The notes under the pieces are model-generated. The model was not told where the DNA came from, searched no databases, and worked only from the letters and a program-made list of their open reading frames with translations. The translations under genes and the position numbers were made by a program. From Halorubrum salsamenti (GTDB lineage: Archaea > Halobacteriota > Halobacteria > Halobacteriales > Haloferacaceae): a DNA stretch of 64,000 nucleotides. This document shows, piece after piece, positions 24,913-33,310 of this stretch. Within the stretch, counting starts at the first letter, position 1; every line of letters starts with the position of its first letter. The DNA is taken from the NCBI RefSeq assembly GCF_007671685.1, contig NZ_VCNL01000005.1, positions 62,001 to 126,000 of the forward strand, read 5' to 3'.

Positions 24913-24926
24913 ACACAATACTGTAT
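24913..24926 (-). promoter_or_regulatory. Shared sulfur-island motif, copy B (ATACAGTATTGTGT)
   Basis: On the minus strand reads ATACAGTATTGTGT, about 62-75 bases before the rhodanese-hydrolase ATG. It is nearly identical to copy A upstream of the TauE/SafE operon. Confidence 0.45.
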
Positions 24927-25052
24927 CAACGAGGAGACCGGTGTTTTGCCTCGCAACCACGCGTAACTGGGTATAGCTCGTGTCTCAGCTGTATGGAGTC
25001 ATTAGTTTATTGGAGTATTCCCAAAAACCGACAATCTTTTACTCCGGTAGTG

Positions 25053-25065
25053 AATATTGTGCGAT
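25053..25065 (+). promoter_or_regulatory. Shared sulfur-island motif, copy C (AATATTGTGCGAT)
   Basis: Reads AATATTGTGCGAT about 35-46 bases before the TusA ATG, so it overlaps or adjoins the basal promoter. It differs from the GTATTGTG core by one base. Confidence 0.35.
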
Positions 25066-25098
25066 AGCTCCAATACAGATAAACGGAGCAGATAACCA

Positions 25099-25344
25099 AT
25101 GAGTGCTGAATTCGACATTACGGAGACGCTCGACGTGAAAGGCGCATCGTGTCCCATGCCAGTGGTGAAGACGAAGACGGCCATCGACGACCTCGCCGAG
25201 GGTGACGTCCTCGAAGTGCTCGCGACCGACCCCGGAAGCATGAGCGATATCGACGGCTGGGCGGCCGGCACCGAGGGCGTCGAGCTCGTCGACCAGGAGG
25301 AAGGCGACGACGTGTACAAACACTACGTCCGCAAGACGGAGTAA
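25099..25344 (+). CDS. tusA: TusA-family sulfur carrier protein
   Basis: An 81-residue TusA protein. The active Cys is in GASCPMPVVKTK, the family's CPxP motif, which carries sulfur as a persulfide or bound thiosulfate. The two-layer alpha/beta sandwich of the family fits the length. A GGAG sequence ten bases upstream may serve as ribosome binding site. The DsrE-like gene begins two bases after its stop codon, so they are cotranscribed. TusA plus DsrE2 sets hand sulfur between rhodaneses and downstream enzymes in sulfur oxidisers. Confidence 0.92.
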   Translation: MSAEFDITETLDVKGASCPMPVVKTKTAIDDLAEGDVLEVLATDPGSMSDIDGWAAGTEGVELVDQEEGDDVYKHYVRKTE

Positions 25345-25346
25345 CG

Positions 25347-25919
25347 ATGAGCACGGACACACCCGACGCGTCGGCCGACGACGCGCCGTCCCGTGCGGAG
25401 CTGGCCGCGCGCGTCGACGAGCTTGAAGACGCGCTCGCGGAAGCCACCAGCGACGACGGCGGCAAGAAGATGAGCATCATCGCGACGAAGGGCACGCTGG
25501 ACATGGCGTACCCGCCGCTCATCCTCGCCAGCACCGCGGCCGCATTCGGCTACGAGGTGACCGTCTTCCACACGTTCTGGGGGCTGGAGATCCTCCACGA
25601 GGAGCGCTCGAAAAACCTCAAGCTCAGCTCCGTCGGCAACCCCAACATGCCCGTCCCGAACGCCGTCGCCGCGCTCCCCGGCATGGACCGCGTGACGACG
25701 AGGATGATGGAGAAGAAGATCGCGGACAACGACACCGCCACCATCGAGGAGCTCATCGAGACGAGCCTGGACATGGGCGTGGAGTTCCAGGCCTGTCAGA
25801 TGACCATCGACCTGATGGACTACGACGAGGACGACTTCTACGACGGCGTCACCACGGGCGTCGGCGCGGCGACCGCCCTTCAGGACATGGCCGACGCCGA
25901 CATCCAGCTCCTCGTTTGA
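25347..25919 (+). CDS. DsrE2-type (DsrE/DsrF/DrsH-like) sulfurtransferase
   Basis: A 190-residue protein with an N-terminal acidic and coiled segment (about 1-45), then the DsrE fold: KMSIIATKGTLDMAYPPLILASTAAAFGYEVTVFHTFWG. The conserved cysteine is in VEFQACQMTIDLM. DsrE2 proteins are membrane-associated or soluble partners of TusA and rhodanese in persulfide relay. The gene starts two bases after the tusA stop. The weakly hydrophobic YPPLILASTAAAFGYEV helix matches the family's segment thought to contact the membrane. Confidence 0.88.
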   Translation: MSTDTPDASADDAPSRAELAARVDELEDALAEATSDDGGKKMSIIATKGTLDMAYPPLILASTAAAFGYEVTVFHTFWGLEILHEERSKNLKLSSVGNPNMPVPNAVAALPGMDRVTTRMMEKKIADNDTATIEELIETSLDMGVEFQACQMTIDLMDYDEDDFYDGVTTGVGAATALQDMADADIQLLV

Positions 25920-26098
25920 CCGTCGACGGACGAACCTGCGCCCGATTCTCGAACAACGGCCCGGCACAGCGGGCGCCGTGCTGCCCCGCACAGCAGGTAT
26001 CGCTCCGACTGTCGTAGACTGTTTATAAAGGAGTCAGGGCGACGAAACCGGGAGTCGTTCGATCGCGCCGCGGAGCGACGCGAACCGCCGATCGGCCG

Positions 26099-26725
26099 CT
26101 AGTCGGACTCCGCAGTGGCGCGCTCGCGGCCGATCGCGCTCGCCACCGTCAGCAGGTAGCCCAGCCCGTACTGGACCTCCGGGTCGCGCACTCCGCGGAG
26201 CAGTCCGACGGCTCCGACCCGCTCGGGCGGTTCGCGCTCCGCCTCGCCGACGCTCTTCAGCAGTGTCTCGACGCCGTCGCGGGTGTCGTCGTCGGCCGCG
26301 GTCTGTGCCACTTCGCCGAGCGCGGCGCCGGTCCCGGCCAGCGACGTCACCATCTCGTCGTCGAGCGCCGCGGTCGCCAGCGACCCGACTTCCGCGATCT
26401 CGGCCAGTTCGTCGAGCGTGCCGCTCCGCTGGAGCGCGAGCAACGTGTCGAGTGCCTCCCGCAGATCGTCGCCGTTCTCGCCGACCGTCTCGGCCAGCGC
26501 CACGGTCTCGTCGGTCGCCAGCCCGTCGGCGGACTCCGCCAGCGTCGACCCCGTGGCCGAGAGTTCGCGGACCATCTCGTCGTCGAGCGCGCTCTCGCCT
26601 AGGGAGAGCACGTCCAGTAGCTCGTTGACGGCGTCGAGGTGTGCCACGAACTCGGCGACCGCCTCGGGGTTCTGTTCGATCGCCGCCTCCAGCTCGGAGT
26701 GATCGGGGTTCTGCTGTTCAGACAT
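26099..26725 (-). CDS. DUF1641 protein associated with sulfide:quinone oxidoreductase
   Basis: A 208-residue, strongly acidic helical protein. The C-terminal DUF1641 signature lies in LLRGVRDPEVQYGLGYLLTVASAIGR. The central region has internally similar segments (ALDDEMVRELSATGSTLAESAD and ALDDEMVTSLAGTGAALGEVAQ), suggesting a duplicated helical unit. It begins two bases after the SQR stop codon and is surely cotranscribed. DUF1641 proteins regularly accompany SQR or formate dehydrogenase genes in archaea. Molecular function not established to my knowledge. Confidence 0.87.
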   Translation of the reverse strand: MSEQQNPDHSELEAAIEQNPEAVAEFVAHLDAVNELLDVLSLGESALDDEMVRELSATGSTLAESADGLATDETVALAETVGENGDDLREALDTLLALQRSGTLDELAEIAEVGSLATAALDDEMVTSLAGTGAALGEVAQTAADDDTRDGVETLLKSVGEAEREPPERVGAVGLLRGVRDPEVQYGLGYLLTVASAIGRERATAESD

Positions 26726-26727
26726 GG

Positions 26728-27873
26728 TCAGAGCAGCCCTCGCGCGGTGAGCCAGTAGGACTCGTTGTACGCCAGCTTCGACCAGTGCAGCTTCTCCGAG
26801 GGCGGCGCGGGCGACGGCGGATTCTCGTAGTCGAACTCGACGAACGATGCCGCGTCCATCCCCGTCTCGATAAAGCACAGCGTCTTGCCGTCGTAGGTCG
26901 CCGTCGCCGGTCGGCCGCGGAGTTCGCTGGCGAGGCGTTGGCCGACGACGCCGGCCTGGTAGTGGGCGACGCTGCCCGCGTTGGGGACGCCGGTGTCGGC
27001 GGTGTCGCCGAGCGCGTAGACGTTCTCGGCGGCCTCGGCTTCCAGCGTGTGCTTGTCGACGTCGACCCAGCCGTCGTCGCCGAGCCCCGCCTCCTCGATC
27101 AGGTCGATGCCGCCGTGGGGCGGAATCGTCACGAGGAGGTCGTAGTCGAGTTCGGTCCCCTCCATCGACGTGACGGTCTCCGCCTCGGGATCGACCGACT
27201 CGGCGTTGAAGAACGTCTCCACCTGGATGTCCCGTTCCTCCATGATGGGGCGGGCCCACTCGGCGATGTGGGGGTTTCCGTGGACGCGCTGGATCGGGTA
27301 CGTGTAGGTGATATCGACGTCCTCGCGGAGGCCGCGCTCGCGGAGCCAGTCGTCGGCCATGAACACGAACTCCAGTGGTGCCGCCGGACACATATGGGGC
27401 GTCCCGATGACGCTCAACACGAGTTCGCCCTCGGTGAACGCCAGCAGTTCGTCGCGCAGGTCGGTCGCGCCCGACTCGCTGTAGTAGTTGTGACCGCCCT
27501 CCGTGAGGCCGGGGATTCGGTCGGGCTCCAGCGTCGATCCGGTCGCCAACACGAGGTGGTCGTACTCCGTCGACGGCCCGTCACCGTCGAACCGGAGCCG
27601 CTGGGACTCGGTGTCGATGTCGGACACGCGGTCGATCCGGATATCGACGGCGTCGTCGACGAGTTCGTCGAGCGCGCGGCGACCGTCGTCCGGCTCCCGC
27701 TGGCCGAACGGCACGTACAGCCAGACCGGTTTGTAGACGTGGTCGGGGTCGTCGTTGACCAGCGTGACGCGAACGTCACCGGCGTCGAGTTCGGGTTCGA
27801 GTCGGTCGGCGAGGTCGTTCGCGAGGACGGTACCGCCGGTCCCGCCACCGACGATGACGACGTGTTCAGTCAT
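26728..27873 (-). CDS. sqr: Sulfide:quinone oxidoreductase-type flavoprotein
   Basis: FAD-dependent oxidoreductase of 381 residues. The N-terminal dinucleotide motif is VVIVGGGTGGTVLANDL, the second FAD motif ENVYALGDTAD, and the C-terminus has an amphipathic helix-rich end (KLHWSKLAYNESYWLTARGLL) for membrane attachment. Cysteines at 162 (PHMCPAAPLE) and 333 (TLCFIETG) are placed like the polysulfide-bearing pair of SQR. The third N-terminal cysteine found in some types is absent. It oxidises sulfide to polysulfide and passes electrons to the quinone pool. ATG overlaps the preceding TusA stop (ATGA). Confidence 0.88.
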   Translation of the reverse strand: MTEHVVIVGGGTGGTVLANDLADRLEPELDAGDVRVTLVNDDPDHVYKPVWLYVPFGQREPDDGRRALDELVDDAVDIRIDRVSDIDTESQRLRFDGDGPSTEYDHLVLATGSTLEPDRIPGLTEGGHNYYSESGATDLRDELLAFTEGELVLSVIGTPHMCPAAPLEFVFMADDWLRERGLREDVDITYTYPIQRVHGNPHIAEWARPIMEERDIQVETFFNAESVDPEAETVTSMEGTELDYDLLVTIPPHGGIDLIEEAGLGDDGWVDVDKHTLEAEAAENVYALGDTADTGVPNAGSVAHYQAGVVGQRLASELRGRPATATYDGKTLCFIETGMDAASFVEFDYENPPSPAPPSEKLHWSKLAYNESYWLTARGLL

Positions 27874-28106
27874 GCTTTCTCCACGTAGAACGCGTTGTGG
27901 TCGTCGCGTTCCTCGACCGCGAGTAGTTCGTTTCCGGCTTCCTCAGCCCACTCGGGAACGTCGGTGAGCGACTGGTCGTTGTCGCTCAGAAGCCGGATCA
28001 CGTCCCCCGACTCGGCGCTCCGAATCTTTCCGATGAGGTCCATCAGCGGACCGGGACATGCTGCGCCTCTAGCATCGACGGTGTCGTCAGGCTCGATGTC
28101 AGTCAT
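27870..28106 (-). CDS. Second TusA-family sulfur carrier
   Basis: A 78-residue TusA paralogue with the carrier motif GAACPGPLMDLIGKI. It leads the operon TusA2-SQR-DUF1641 and overlaps the SQR start by four bases (ATGA). The partner is therefore probably SQR, accepting or delivering polysulfide sulfur. The protein is only distantly similar to the TusA at 25099 outside the CPxP region. Expression may be controlled through the GTATTGTG site at 28142-28156. Confidence 0.9.
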   Translation of the reverse strand: MTDIEPDDTVDARGAACPGPLMDLIGKIRSAESGDVIRLLSDNDQSLTDVPEWAEEAGNELLAVEERDDHNAFYVEKA

Positions 28107-28141
28107 AGATATCTCACAGGCGGCAGTTGGAACCGCTTCGT

Positions 28142-28156
28142 ATTAGTATTGTGTTC
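28142..28156 (+). promoter_or_regulatory. Shared sulfur-island motif, copy D (ATTAGTATTGTGTTC)
   Basis: Lies 36-50 bases upstream of the TusA2 ATG, in the orientation opposite to copies A, B and C relative to its gene. The core GTATTGTG is exact. Confidence 0.4.
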
Positions 28157-28337
28157 AAGTTCCACGATTCTGAAAATCTGTGGAGTCGGCATGTGCCAGC
28201 GACGGCAATCGAGAAATAGCCGATTCAGGATGGTTATCGCTCGATTACGAACGCGTAGTGGTACGGTGGCAGATCGACTCATCGATCAAGCTCAAACGCC
28301 GTGACCGGAAGCACGGCAGCTCCGGTTTCCCTCGACG

Positions 28338-28460
28338 TCAGCCGAAGTACCGTCTGGGGCCTCCGAGTGATGTCAATCCGACGACTGCCAATCCCAGTCC
28401 GATACCGATGCGGGTCGGTCTGTCTGTCGCATTGATATTGTCTTTTATGTACAGAAACAC
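28338..28460 (-). pseudogene. Truncated DUF2892 (YgaP-type) membrane protein
   Basis: The frame reads YIKDNINATDRPTRIGIGLG then LAVVGLTSLGG and stops. This is the N-terminal helix of a DUF2892 protein, a family commonly found with rhodaneses, where a second helix should follow. Only about 37 residues remain and the start codon is unclear (GTG at 28460 is possible). The rest of the 28157-28537 interval shows no credible gene. Family call rests on the T-D-R-x-x-R-I-G-hydrophobic pattern. Confidence 0.45.
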
Positions 28461-28537
28461 ACTATACTGATAGGCCTCCTCGGCGACTTCCACTCGCCGG
28501 CCAAGCGACCCGGCACAACCGTCACGTCCAAAGACTG

Positions 28538-29788
28538 CTACCGGTCGATCTGAGACAGCCACCTCGCCGGGAGCTGAGCGTAGACGACGGCGTTGTCGCC
28601 GAGCACGTCGACCGGGACGTATTCGTCGGGCGCGTGGACGGTGTCGGTCCCAAGCGCGAACTCGACGGTCGGGATGCCCGCATTCCGGAGTTTCTTGGCG
28701 TCACCGCCACCCGTGGCGCTCCGTCTGAAGACGCGATCTCCCGTGGCGTCCTCCGCCGCCGACGCGACGGCTTCGACGAGTGCGCTGTCGGGGGCTTCGG
28801 CGGTGCCGACGCTCCAAGCGACGTCGGTGATCGTGATACCTTCGCAGTCGGCGACGCACTTCCGAATCTTCTCGAGCACGTCGGGCGTGTGGACACCCGC
28901 GGTCAGCCGCACGTCGACCTCGGCTCGCGCGGACTGCGGGACGGTGTTTATCGCGTCGCCGCCCTCGAGCACGCCGAGATTGATTGAGGGGTACCAGAAC
29001 AGGTCTCGAGCGGTGGCCTCGCCCATCGAGGGGGCGTAGTATTCGACCGACTCCTCGACGATCGGTGCCACGTCAGCGTCGATATCGAGCCGCTCGGTGC
29101 CGAATCGTTCGCGCATCGTCTCGACGGCGTCGTAGAGTCGGTCGACGGCGTTGACGCCGAGTACCGGCCGAGAGCCGTGGGCCCCTTCGCCGCTGGCTTC
29201 GAGCGTCAGCCAGATGCTGCCCCGATCCGCGACCGTGACGGAGTGGCGGCCTTCCTCACAGGTCGGCTCGCCGATCACGCACGCGTCCGCGTCGAGGTGT
29301 CCAGCTTCCAGCAACGCTGGCAGGCCGGCGTCGCCACCAACCTCCTCGTCGCTCACGAACGCGAATTGGAGGTCGACGGGCGGATCGGTGCCGGTGGCTG
29401 CGAAGGCCCGAATTGCGAACAGCATCGACGCCACGGCACCTTTCATGTCGGTCGCGCCGCGACCGTAGACGCGGTCGTCGACGCGCTCGCCGAGCGGGTC
29501 GTGGGACCACGCGTCGGCGTCGAATGGCACCGTATCGAGGTGGCCGTTGTATAACAGCGCGTGGTCAGACTCGCCCGGGATTCGAACGAGGAGGTTCGGC
29601 TTCGCCGGATCGACTGCGAAACGCTCGACGTCGACCGAAAGCGGGTCGAGGAACCGCTCGATTTCAGAGGCGATCTCACGCGTATCGCCAGGGGGGTTCG
29701 ACGTATCAATCGCGAGGAGTTCGAGGGTCAGCGAGACCAGTTCCTCGCGGTGGGCTCGCACGTACTCGTGGGGGGTCATGTCGTTCAT
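28538..29788 (-). CDS. M20-family (ArgE/DapE-type) deacylase or dipeptidase
   Basis: Zinc hydrolase of 416 residues with the M20 motifs: LLYNGHLDTVPFD (first metal His and Asp), GRGATDMKGAVASML, catalytic Glu in FVSDEEVGGDAG, CVIGEPTC, an internal dimerisation domain, and a C-terminal GTDTVHAPDEYVPV metal His. Substrate cannot be assigned: acetylornithine, succinyl-diaminopimelate or N-acyl amino acids are candidates. A CACTATAAGA TATA box centred near 29815 is 27 bases before ATG 29788, so it is probably leaderless. It has no evident link to the sulfur genes around it. Confidence 0.9.
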   Translation of the reverse strand: MNDMTPHEYVRAHREELVSLTLELLAIDTSNPPGDTREIASEIERFLDPLSVDVERFAVDPAKPNLLVRIPGESDHALLYNGHLDTVPFDADAWSHDPLGERVDDRVYGRGATDMKGAVASMLFAIRAFAATGTDPPVDLQFAFVSDEEVGGDAGLPALLEAGHLDADACVIGEPTCEEGRHSVTVADRGSIWLTLEASGEGAHGSRPVLGVNAVDRLYDAVETMRERFGTERLDIDADVAPIVEESVEYYAPSMGEATARDLFWYPSINLGVLEGGDAINTVPQSARAEVDVRLTAGVHTPDVLEKIRKCVADCEGITITDVAWSVGTAEAPDSALVEAVASAAEDATGDRVFRRSATGGGDAKKLRNAGIPTVEFALGTDTVHAPDEYVPVDVLGDNAVVYAQLPARWLSQIDR

Positions 29789-29843
29789 AGACAGTCGAGT
29801 TCTTATAGTGGTTCGAATCCGCTGGGACGATCGCGTGCCCTCA

Positions 29844-29860
29844 GTCGTCTGAAAGACGAC
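29844..29860. terminator. Small hairpin GTCGTC-TGAAA-GACGAC
   Basis: Perfect six-base stem between the M20 promoter and the thioredoxin remnant. It may terminate transcription coming from the thioredoxin side or be a leftover end of an IS200/IS605-type element; neither is proven. Confidence 0.3.
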
Positions 29861-29904
29861 GGGCCGCGTCTGGAAGTCCGTCAGTCACAGCGTGGTCGAG
29901 TCAC

Positions 29905-30240
29905 TTGCGCTTCTCGATCGCAGAGCGGAGCCGCACTTCGTCCTGCATGCCGACGAGCCGTTCGGCCGGCTGGCCGTCGGAAAACAGAACGATCGTCGGT
30001 CTCAGCGGCAATCGTTTCGATGACCGGTTCGAGCATCCGACACGGCCCACACCAGTCAGCGTGGAAGTCGGCCAGCACGATATCGTGTTCGGCGATGGTT
30101 CCGGACAGCTCAGCGTTTCCGTTGATCGGAACTGGTTCGGACGGGCTCTGCAGCTCTGTCTCCTCGTCACCGCTCGTGTCGCCCCTCTTTCGAAGCTCCC
30201 CTCGTTTCTGTCGTCGGACCTCTTCGAGGTCTCCCGTCAT
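29905..30240 (-). pseudogene. Thioredoxin, broken by an internal deletion and frameshift
   Basis: From ATG 30240 the frame encodes an N-terminal extension, then VLADFHADWCGPCRMLEPVIETIAAETD, a normal thioredoxin with the WCGPC active site. The central strand and cis-Pro approach are missing. In another frame the gene resumes at TIVLFSDGQPAERLVGMQDE and ends RSAIEKRK at 29905. Roughly 25-30 residues are deleted near 29990. A functional thioredoxin is unlikely, although the active-site half is intact. It sits among sulfur genes and its upstream region has the shared GTATTGTG motif. Confidence 0.8.
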
Positions 30241-30285
30241 TGTTCCGCTGTTTGTACCGAGGCCGTTTATGTGTTTTGTATAATA

Positions 30286-30299
30286 CTCACAATACCACT
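30286..30299 (-). promoter_or_regulatory. Shared sulfur-island motif, copy E (AGTGGTATTGTGAG)
   Basis: On the minus strand reads AGTGGTATTGTGAG, about 46-59 bases before the thioredoxin remnant's ATG and followed by TATTATAC, a possible TATA element. It also lies about 100 bases upstream of the divergent DUF302 gene. Confidence 0.35.
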
Positions 30300-30398
30300 T
30301 CGGCACAGATGCGGCATGAGTAGTTCTACATAAGAAGACCTGTCCTTCGACAGTGTATCCGAAGAGACTTTGTTCTGTAGGCACAAGACAATACACGA

Positions 30399-30839
30399 AT
30401 GACGCTCCCAATCGACCCGAGCCAGATCGACCCTGCGGACATCGGCGAAGAACAGGCGACCCTCGAGATGAGCCACGAAGACGCGATCGAACACGTCCGC
30501 GACGTGTTCACCGACGCCGGATTCGGCGTCCCCGTTGAGTTCTCCCCCTCGGAGATGCTCAACGAGAAGGTCGACGCGGGCCGCGATCCCTACTACGTGC
30601 TCGGCGCGTGCAATCCCGAGGTCGCCGACCGCGCGCTCGACGCGACCGACAACAAACTCGGTGCGCTCATGGCCTGTAACGTCGTTATCTGGGAAGAGGA
30701 ACCCGGTAAACAGGTCGTCTACCACGTCTCTATCATGCGCATCGGACGACTGGTCGGGATGGCGCCCGATAACGAGGAGATGGCGGACATCGTCTCCGAC
30801 ACCGGCGAACTCGTCGACGAAGCGTTCCGGAACCTCTGA
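30399..30839 (+). CDS. DUF302-domain protein
   Basis: A 146-residue acidic protein whose residues about 20-140 are a DUF302 domain: HEDAIEHVRDVFTDAGFGV, then DPYYVLGACNPEVADRALDA, then LGALMACNVVIWEE. Cysteines at GACNP and MACNV could bind a ligand or metal. DUF302 proteins are often found with sulfur-oxidation and TauE/SafE genes. Function is not established. The N-terminal 18 residues are an acidic extension. It is divergent from the broken thioredoxin and is the last clear gene of the sulfur island. Confidence 0.87.
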   Translation: MTLPIDPSQIDPADIGEEQATLEMSHEDAIEHVRDVFTDAGFGVPVEFSPSEMLNEKVDAGRDPYYVLGACNPEVADRALDATDNKLGALMACNVVIWEEEPGKQVVYHVSIMRIGRLVGMAPDNEEMADIVSDTGELVDEAFRNL

Positions 30840-30844
30840 CGTGG

Positions 30845-31440
30845 GCTCCCACGCGTTCGACGTCGATCGCGCCGACAAGCGCGAGAGCGCCCAGTAGCGG
30901 TACCGGGTTCGACACCGACGACGTCGCGGCGGTCGTCGACCGGAGCGACAACACCGTCACACGGTCAACCGCGTCCTCAAGCGACTTTGCGACCGCGATC
31001 TCGCCGACATGGACGACGGCAGTACCGACTTCAGTGACAACTTCGTGATCGACTCCGCGAGTTCGCGCGCGAGCTGACACACCACCTCCCCGACAAGGCC
31101 TCGATGCGGTCGCGCCGGACGGGACGATTCTCCGGGAGGGTCACGACGAACACGCTGCCGATCGACGACGACTCCCGCTACCGCTCGTACCGTCTCCTAC
31201 TGCTCAGCTATGCCGACGTCGGCTTCGCACCGAATTCCACACGCGGACTGCACCCCGTATCGACCGCCTTTCGAGAGAAGAGAGACGTCTACCGCTCCGC
31301 TGACGGCGCGCTGGGTGCGTGGCCCGAGATCGTCTTGGCCGTGGGTCATCGCCGACGACCAGTCGGTCGCGGACGTGGCCCGTTCGGTCACTGTCCGGGG
31401 CGACGGCTTCGGGCAAGTTTCGAGCTGGCTCAAGCACGAG
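30845..31440 (+). pseudogene. Decayed region with remnants of an HTH regulator
   Basis: No intact frame, but fragments look protein-derived. FDTDDVAAVVDRSDNTV followed after a shift by HTVNRVLKRLCDRDLADMDD resembles a winged-helix recognition region. Further on, VIADDQSVADVARSVTVRGD and then GFGQVSSWLKHEITENI read well in one frame. Haloarchaeal codon composition persists while stops and shifts break it. Treat as an eroded regulator or plasmid-type gene; the family is not identified. Confidence 0.35.
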
Positions 31441-31441
31441 A

Positions 31442-31870
31442 TTACTGAAAATATCCGCAAACGGTACTGTTCGTTATCCTACTTTTTAAGTGATATATAA
31501 CGGCAGTTAGTTCTGCGTGAGAAGCGATTTCAAATCGATAGCCGTCTTCGGTGAGAACCGGCCCGAGACAGTCTGTGTCATCGACGGGAAGTACCGCGTT
31601 GTCGAGTTGATAGCGCCGATGTGGCTCGGTCAGAAACCATCGTGTCGTCCGTTTCGTTGCGGTCGGATAGCGGCTTTCGTGGTGGATTTCGCTCGTATAC
31701 GGTCCAACCACGCCGTACTGCCAGAACTGCTGACCACGGAGGCGGATCGTCTTCTCGGCAACCGCGAGTTGATCCTCGGAAACGGTCATGACCGGCTGTA
31801 CCTCGGCTTCCCGTTCCTCGTCGCGGATGGAGGTTCGACTCCGCTCGGGATTCGAATCATAGAATATCAT
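31442..31870 (-). CDS. Hypothetical protein
   Basis: A 142-residue open frame with haloarchaeal codon use over most of its length and a TATA-like ATATTTAAATATAG about 20 bases upstream of ATG 31870. A shorter start at the internal MTVSEDQLAV is possible. The text is Trp/Tyr-rich (QFWQYGVVGPYTSEIHH, TRWFLTEPHRRYQLDNAV). The last dozen codons are AT-rich and read less well, so the C-terminus may be altered. I do not recognise a family. It stands alone between the decayed region and the exchanger gene. Confidence 0.55.
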   Translation of the reverse strand: MIFYDSNPERSRTSIRDEEREAEVQPVMTVSEDQLAVAEKTIRLRGQQFWQYGVVGPYTSEIHHESRYPTATKRTTRWFLTEPHRRYQLDNAVLPVDDTDCLGPVLTEDGYRFEIASHAELTAVIYHLKSRITNSTVCGYFQ

Positions 31871-32125
31871 AACTATATTTAAATATGATATATTCTGATA
31901 ACGGACGTCTTCTCAGCGATCTCACGGAGTGCCTTCTCTCGCTCGATGAACTCCAGGTAGATCCATTCGACGCGCTTGGCGAGGCAAGCGCTTTTCGGCA
32001 AAGCAGTGAATCCCCGTTCCGATTTATCCCTGACTCACCAACGACCGAATTGCATATACAATAGTTCAATGGAATATGGTACCCAATTCCGTATTTTCAT
32101 AAGGGACTCCGATCTGTCGGCAGTC

Positions 32126-33310
32126 ATGAACGTGTCTCGGCTGGTCGCCGCGTTGTTCATTGTCATGGTGCTGGTGTCGCTTCCGGTTGCTCCCGCGGCC
32201 GCTCAGGACGGCGGCGGAGAAGCGGGAGAGTCGGGTGAAGGCGGTATCGAGGGACAGATCGAGGGGTTCATCGAAGGGCTCGGACTGGCGGGCGCCGTGG
32301 CCGTCCTCATCGTCGGCGCCGTCATTCTGACCGTCTGTGTCGAGAAACTGATAAGATATCTCACTCGGGCGGCGCTGGGGTTGCGGGTCTCGCTGTTCAC
32401 CCTCGCGATCATCTTCACCGGGATCGAGTTCGACGACACGGTCCTCGCGCTGGTGTTGTCCGCGGGCGACCTCGAGGGAGCCGCGCTCGGGACGGCGCTC
32501 GGTACGGGGCTGGCGATCGTCGGCGTCACGCTGGCGCTCGCCGCGATCATCAGGCCGTTCCCGGTCGATCTCCCGATCGACTACGTCGTGCTCTTCGCGT
32601 CGGGGCCACTACTGCTGATTCCGTTCGTGCTCATGGGGACCCTGACGACTATTCACGGGCTGCTGCTTCTCGGCTTCTTCCTCCTGACGTTCGGGTACAT
32701 CGTCGTCCGCGAGCGCCAGCGCGACACGCCGGTGTTTCGCAACACCGAACTCGGAGAGTCGCTCCGGGCCGACGGCGGGGTCACCGCGCCCCAGTCTCTC
32801 TCGGAGATCCCGGAAGACCGGCTCGTCGGCGGGCGGTCCGCGTCCGGGTGGCCGTGGATGGCGCTCTCCGTCCTCGCGCTGGCCGGGATCGTGTTCGCGT
32901 CGATGCTACTCGAGGGCGGCTCGGAGGTCGTCATGGAGGGCTTCGGCCTCGAACAGACCGTCTTCGGCGCCACCGTGCTGACGGCGATCCTGACGTTCGA
33001 GGACGTCATGCTCACGATCGAGCCGGTACGGCGGGGCGTTCCCGAGATCGGCGTGGGGAACGTCATCGGGAGCGTTCTCTTCTCGGTGACGGGCAACGTC
33101 GGCGTCATCATGCTACTCAGCGACCTCGAGATCTCTCAGTCGGTGCTGACGTTCCACCTCCCGTCGGTGATCCTCGTCACGACGCTGGCGGCGTACTTCC
33201 TCTACTCCGGGGAGCTCAAGCGCTGGCACGGGTTCCTCCTCGGCGGGCTCTACGTCGTCTACTGGGTGGCCGCGATCCTCGTCTTCGGTGGCGTTCCGAT
33301 CGGCGGGTGA
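32126..33310 (+). CDS. Sodium/calcium exchanger-type (CaCA) membrane protein
   Basis: A 394-residue membrane protein. A cleavable signal-like N-terminus (ending VAPAAAQ) is followed by a Gly/Glu-rich linker and about ten helices. The two inverted alpha-repeats of the CaCA superfamily can be seen as GIEFDDTVLALVLSAGDLEGAALGT and ILTFEDVMLTIEPVRRGVPEIGVGN followed by VIGSVLFSVTGNVG. The usual Ser/Thr-Glu core is partly changed (acidic Asp/Glu pairs kept), so the ion is uncertain. ATG 32126 fits TATTTTCATAAG about 30 bases upstream. Long open reading upstream of it is not used. Confidence 0.78.
   Translation: MNVSRLVAALFIVMVLVSLPVAPAAAQDGGGEAGESGEGGIEGQIEGFIEGLGLAGAVAVLIVGAVILTVCVEKLIRYLTRAALGLRVSLFTLAIIFTGIEFDDTVLALVLSAGDLEGAALGTALGTGLAIVGVTLALAAIIRPFPVDLPIDYVVLFASGPLLLIPFVLMGTLTTIHGLLLLGFFLLTFGYIVVRERQRDTPVFRNTELGESLRADGGVTAPQSLSEIPEDRLVGGRSASGWPWMALSVLALAGIVFASMLLEGGSEVVMEGFGLEQTVFGATVLTAILTFEDVMLTIEPVRRGVPEIGVGNVIGSVLFSVTGNVGVIMLLSDLEISQSVLTFHLPSVILVTTLAAYFLYSGELKRWHGFLLGGLYVVYWVAAILVFGGVPIGG

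Noticed and set aside
25920-26098. A small RNA or gene between the DsrE2 and DUF1641 genes
   Set aside because: A TTTATAAAGG box and a GGCAC...GTGCTGCC stem are present, but the genes converge here and a terminator explains the structure; nothing else supports an RNA gene.
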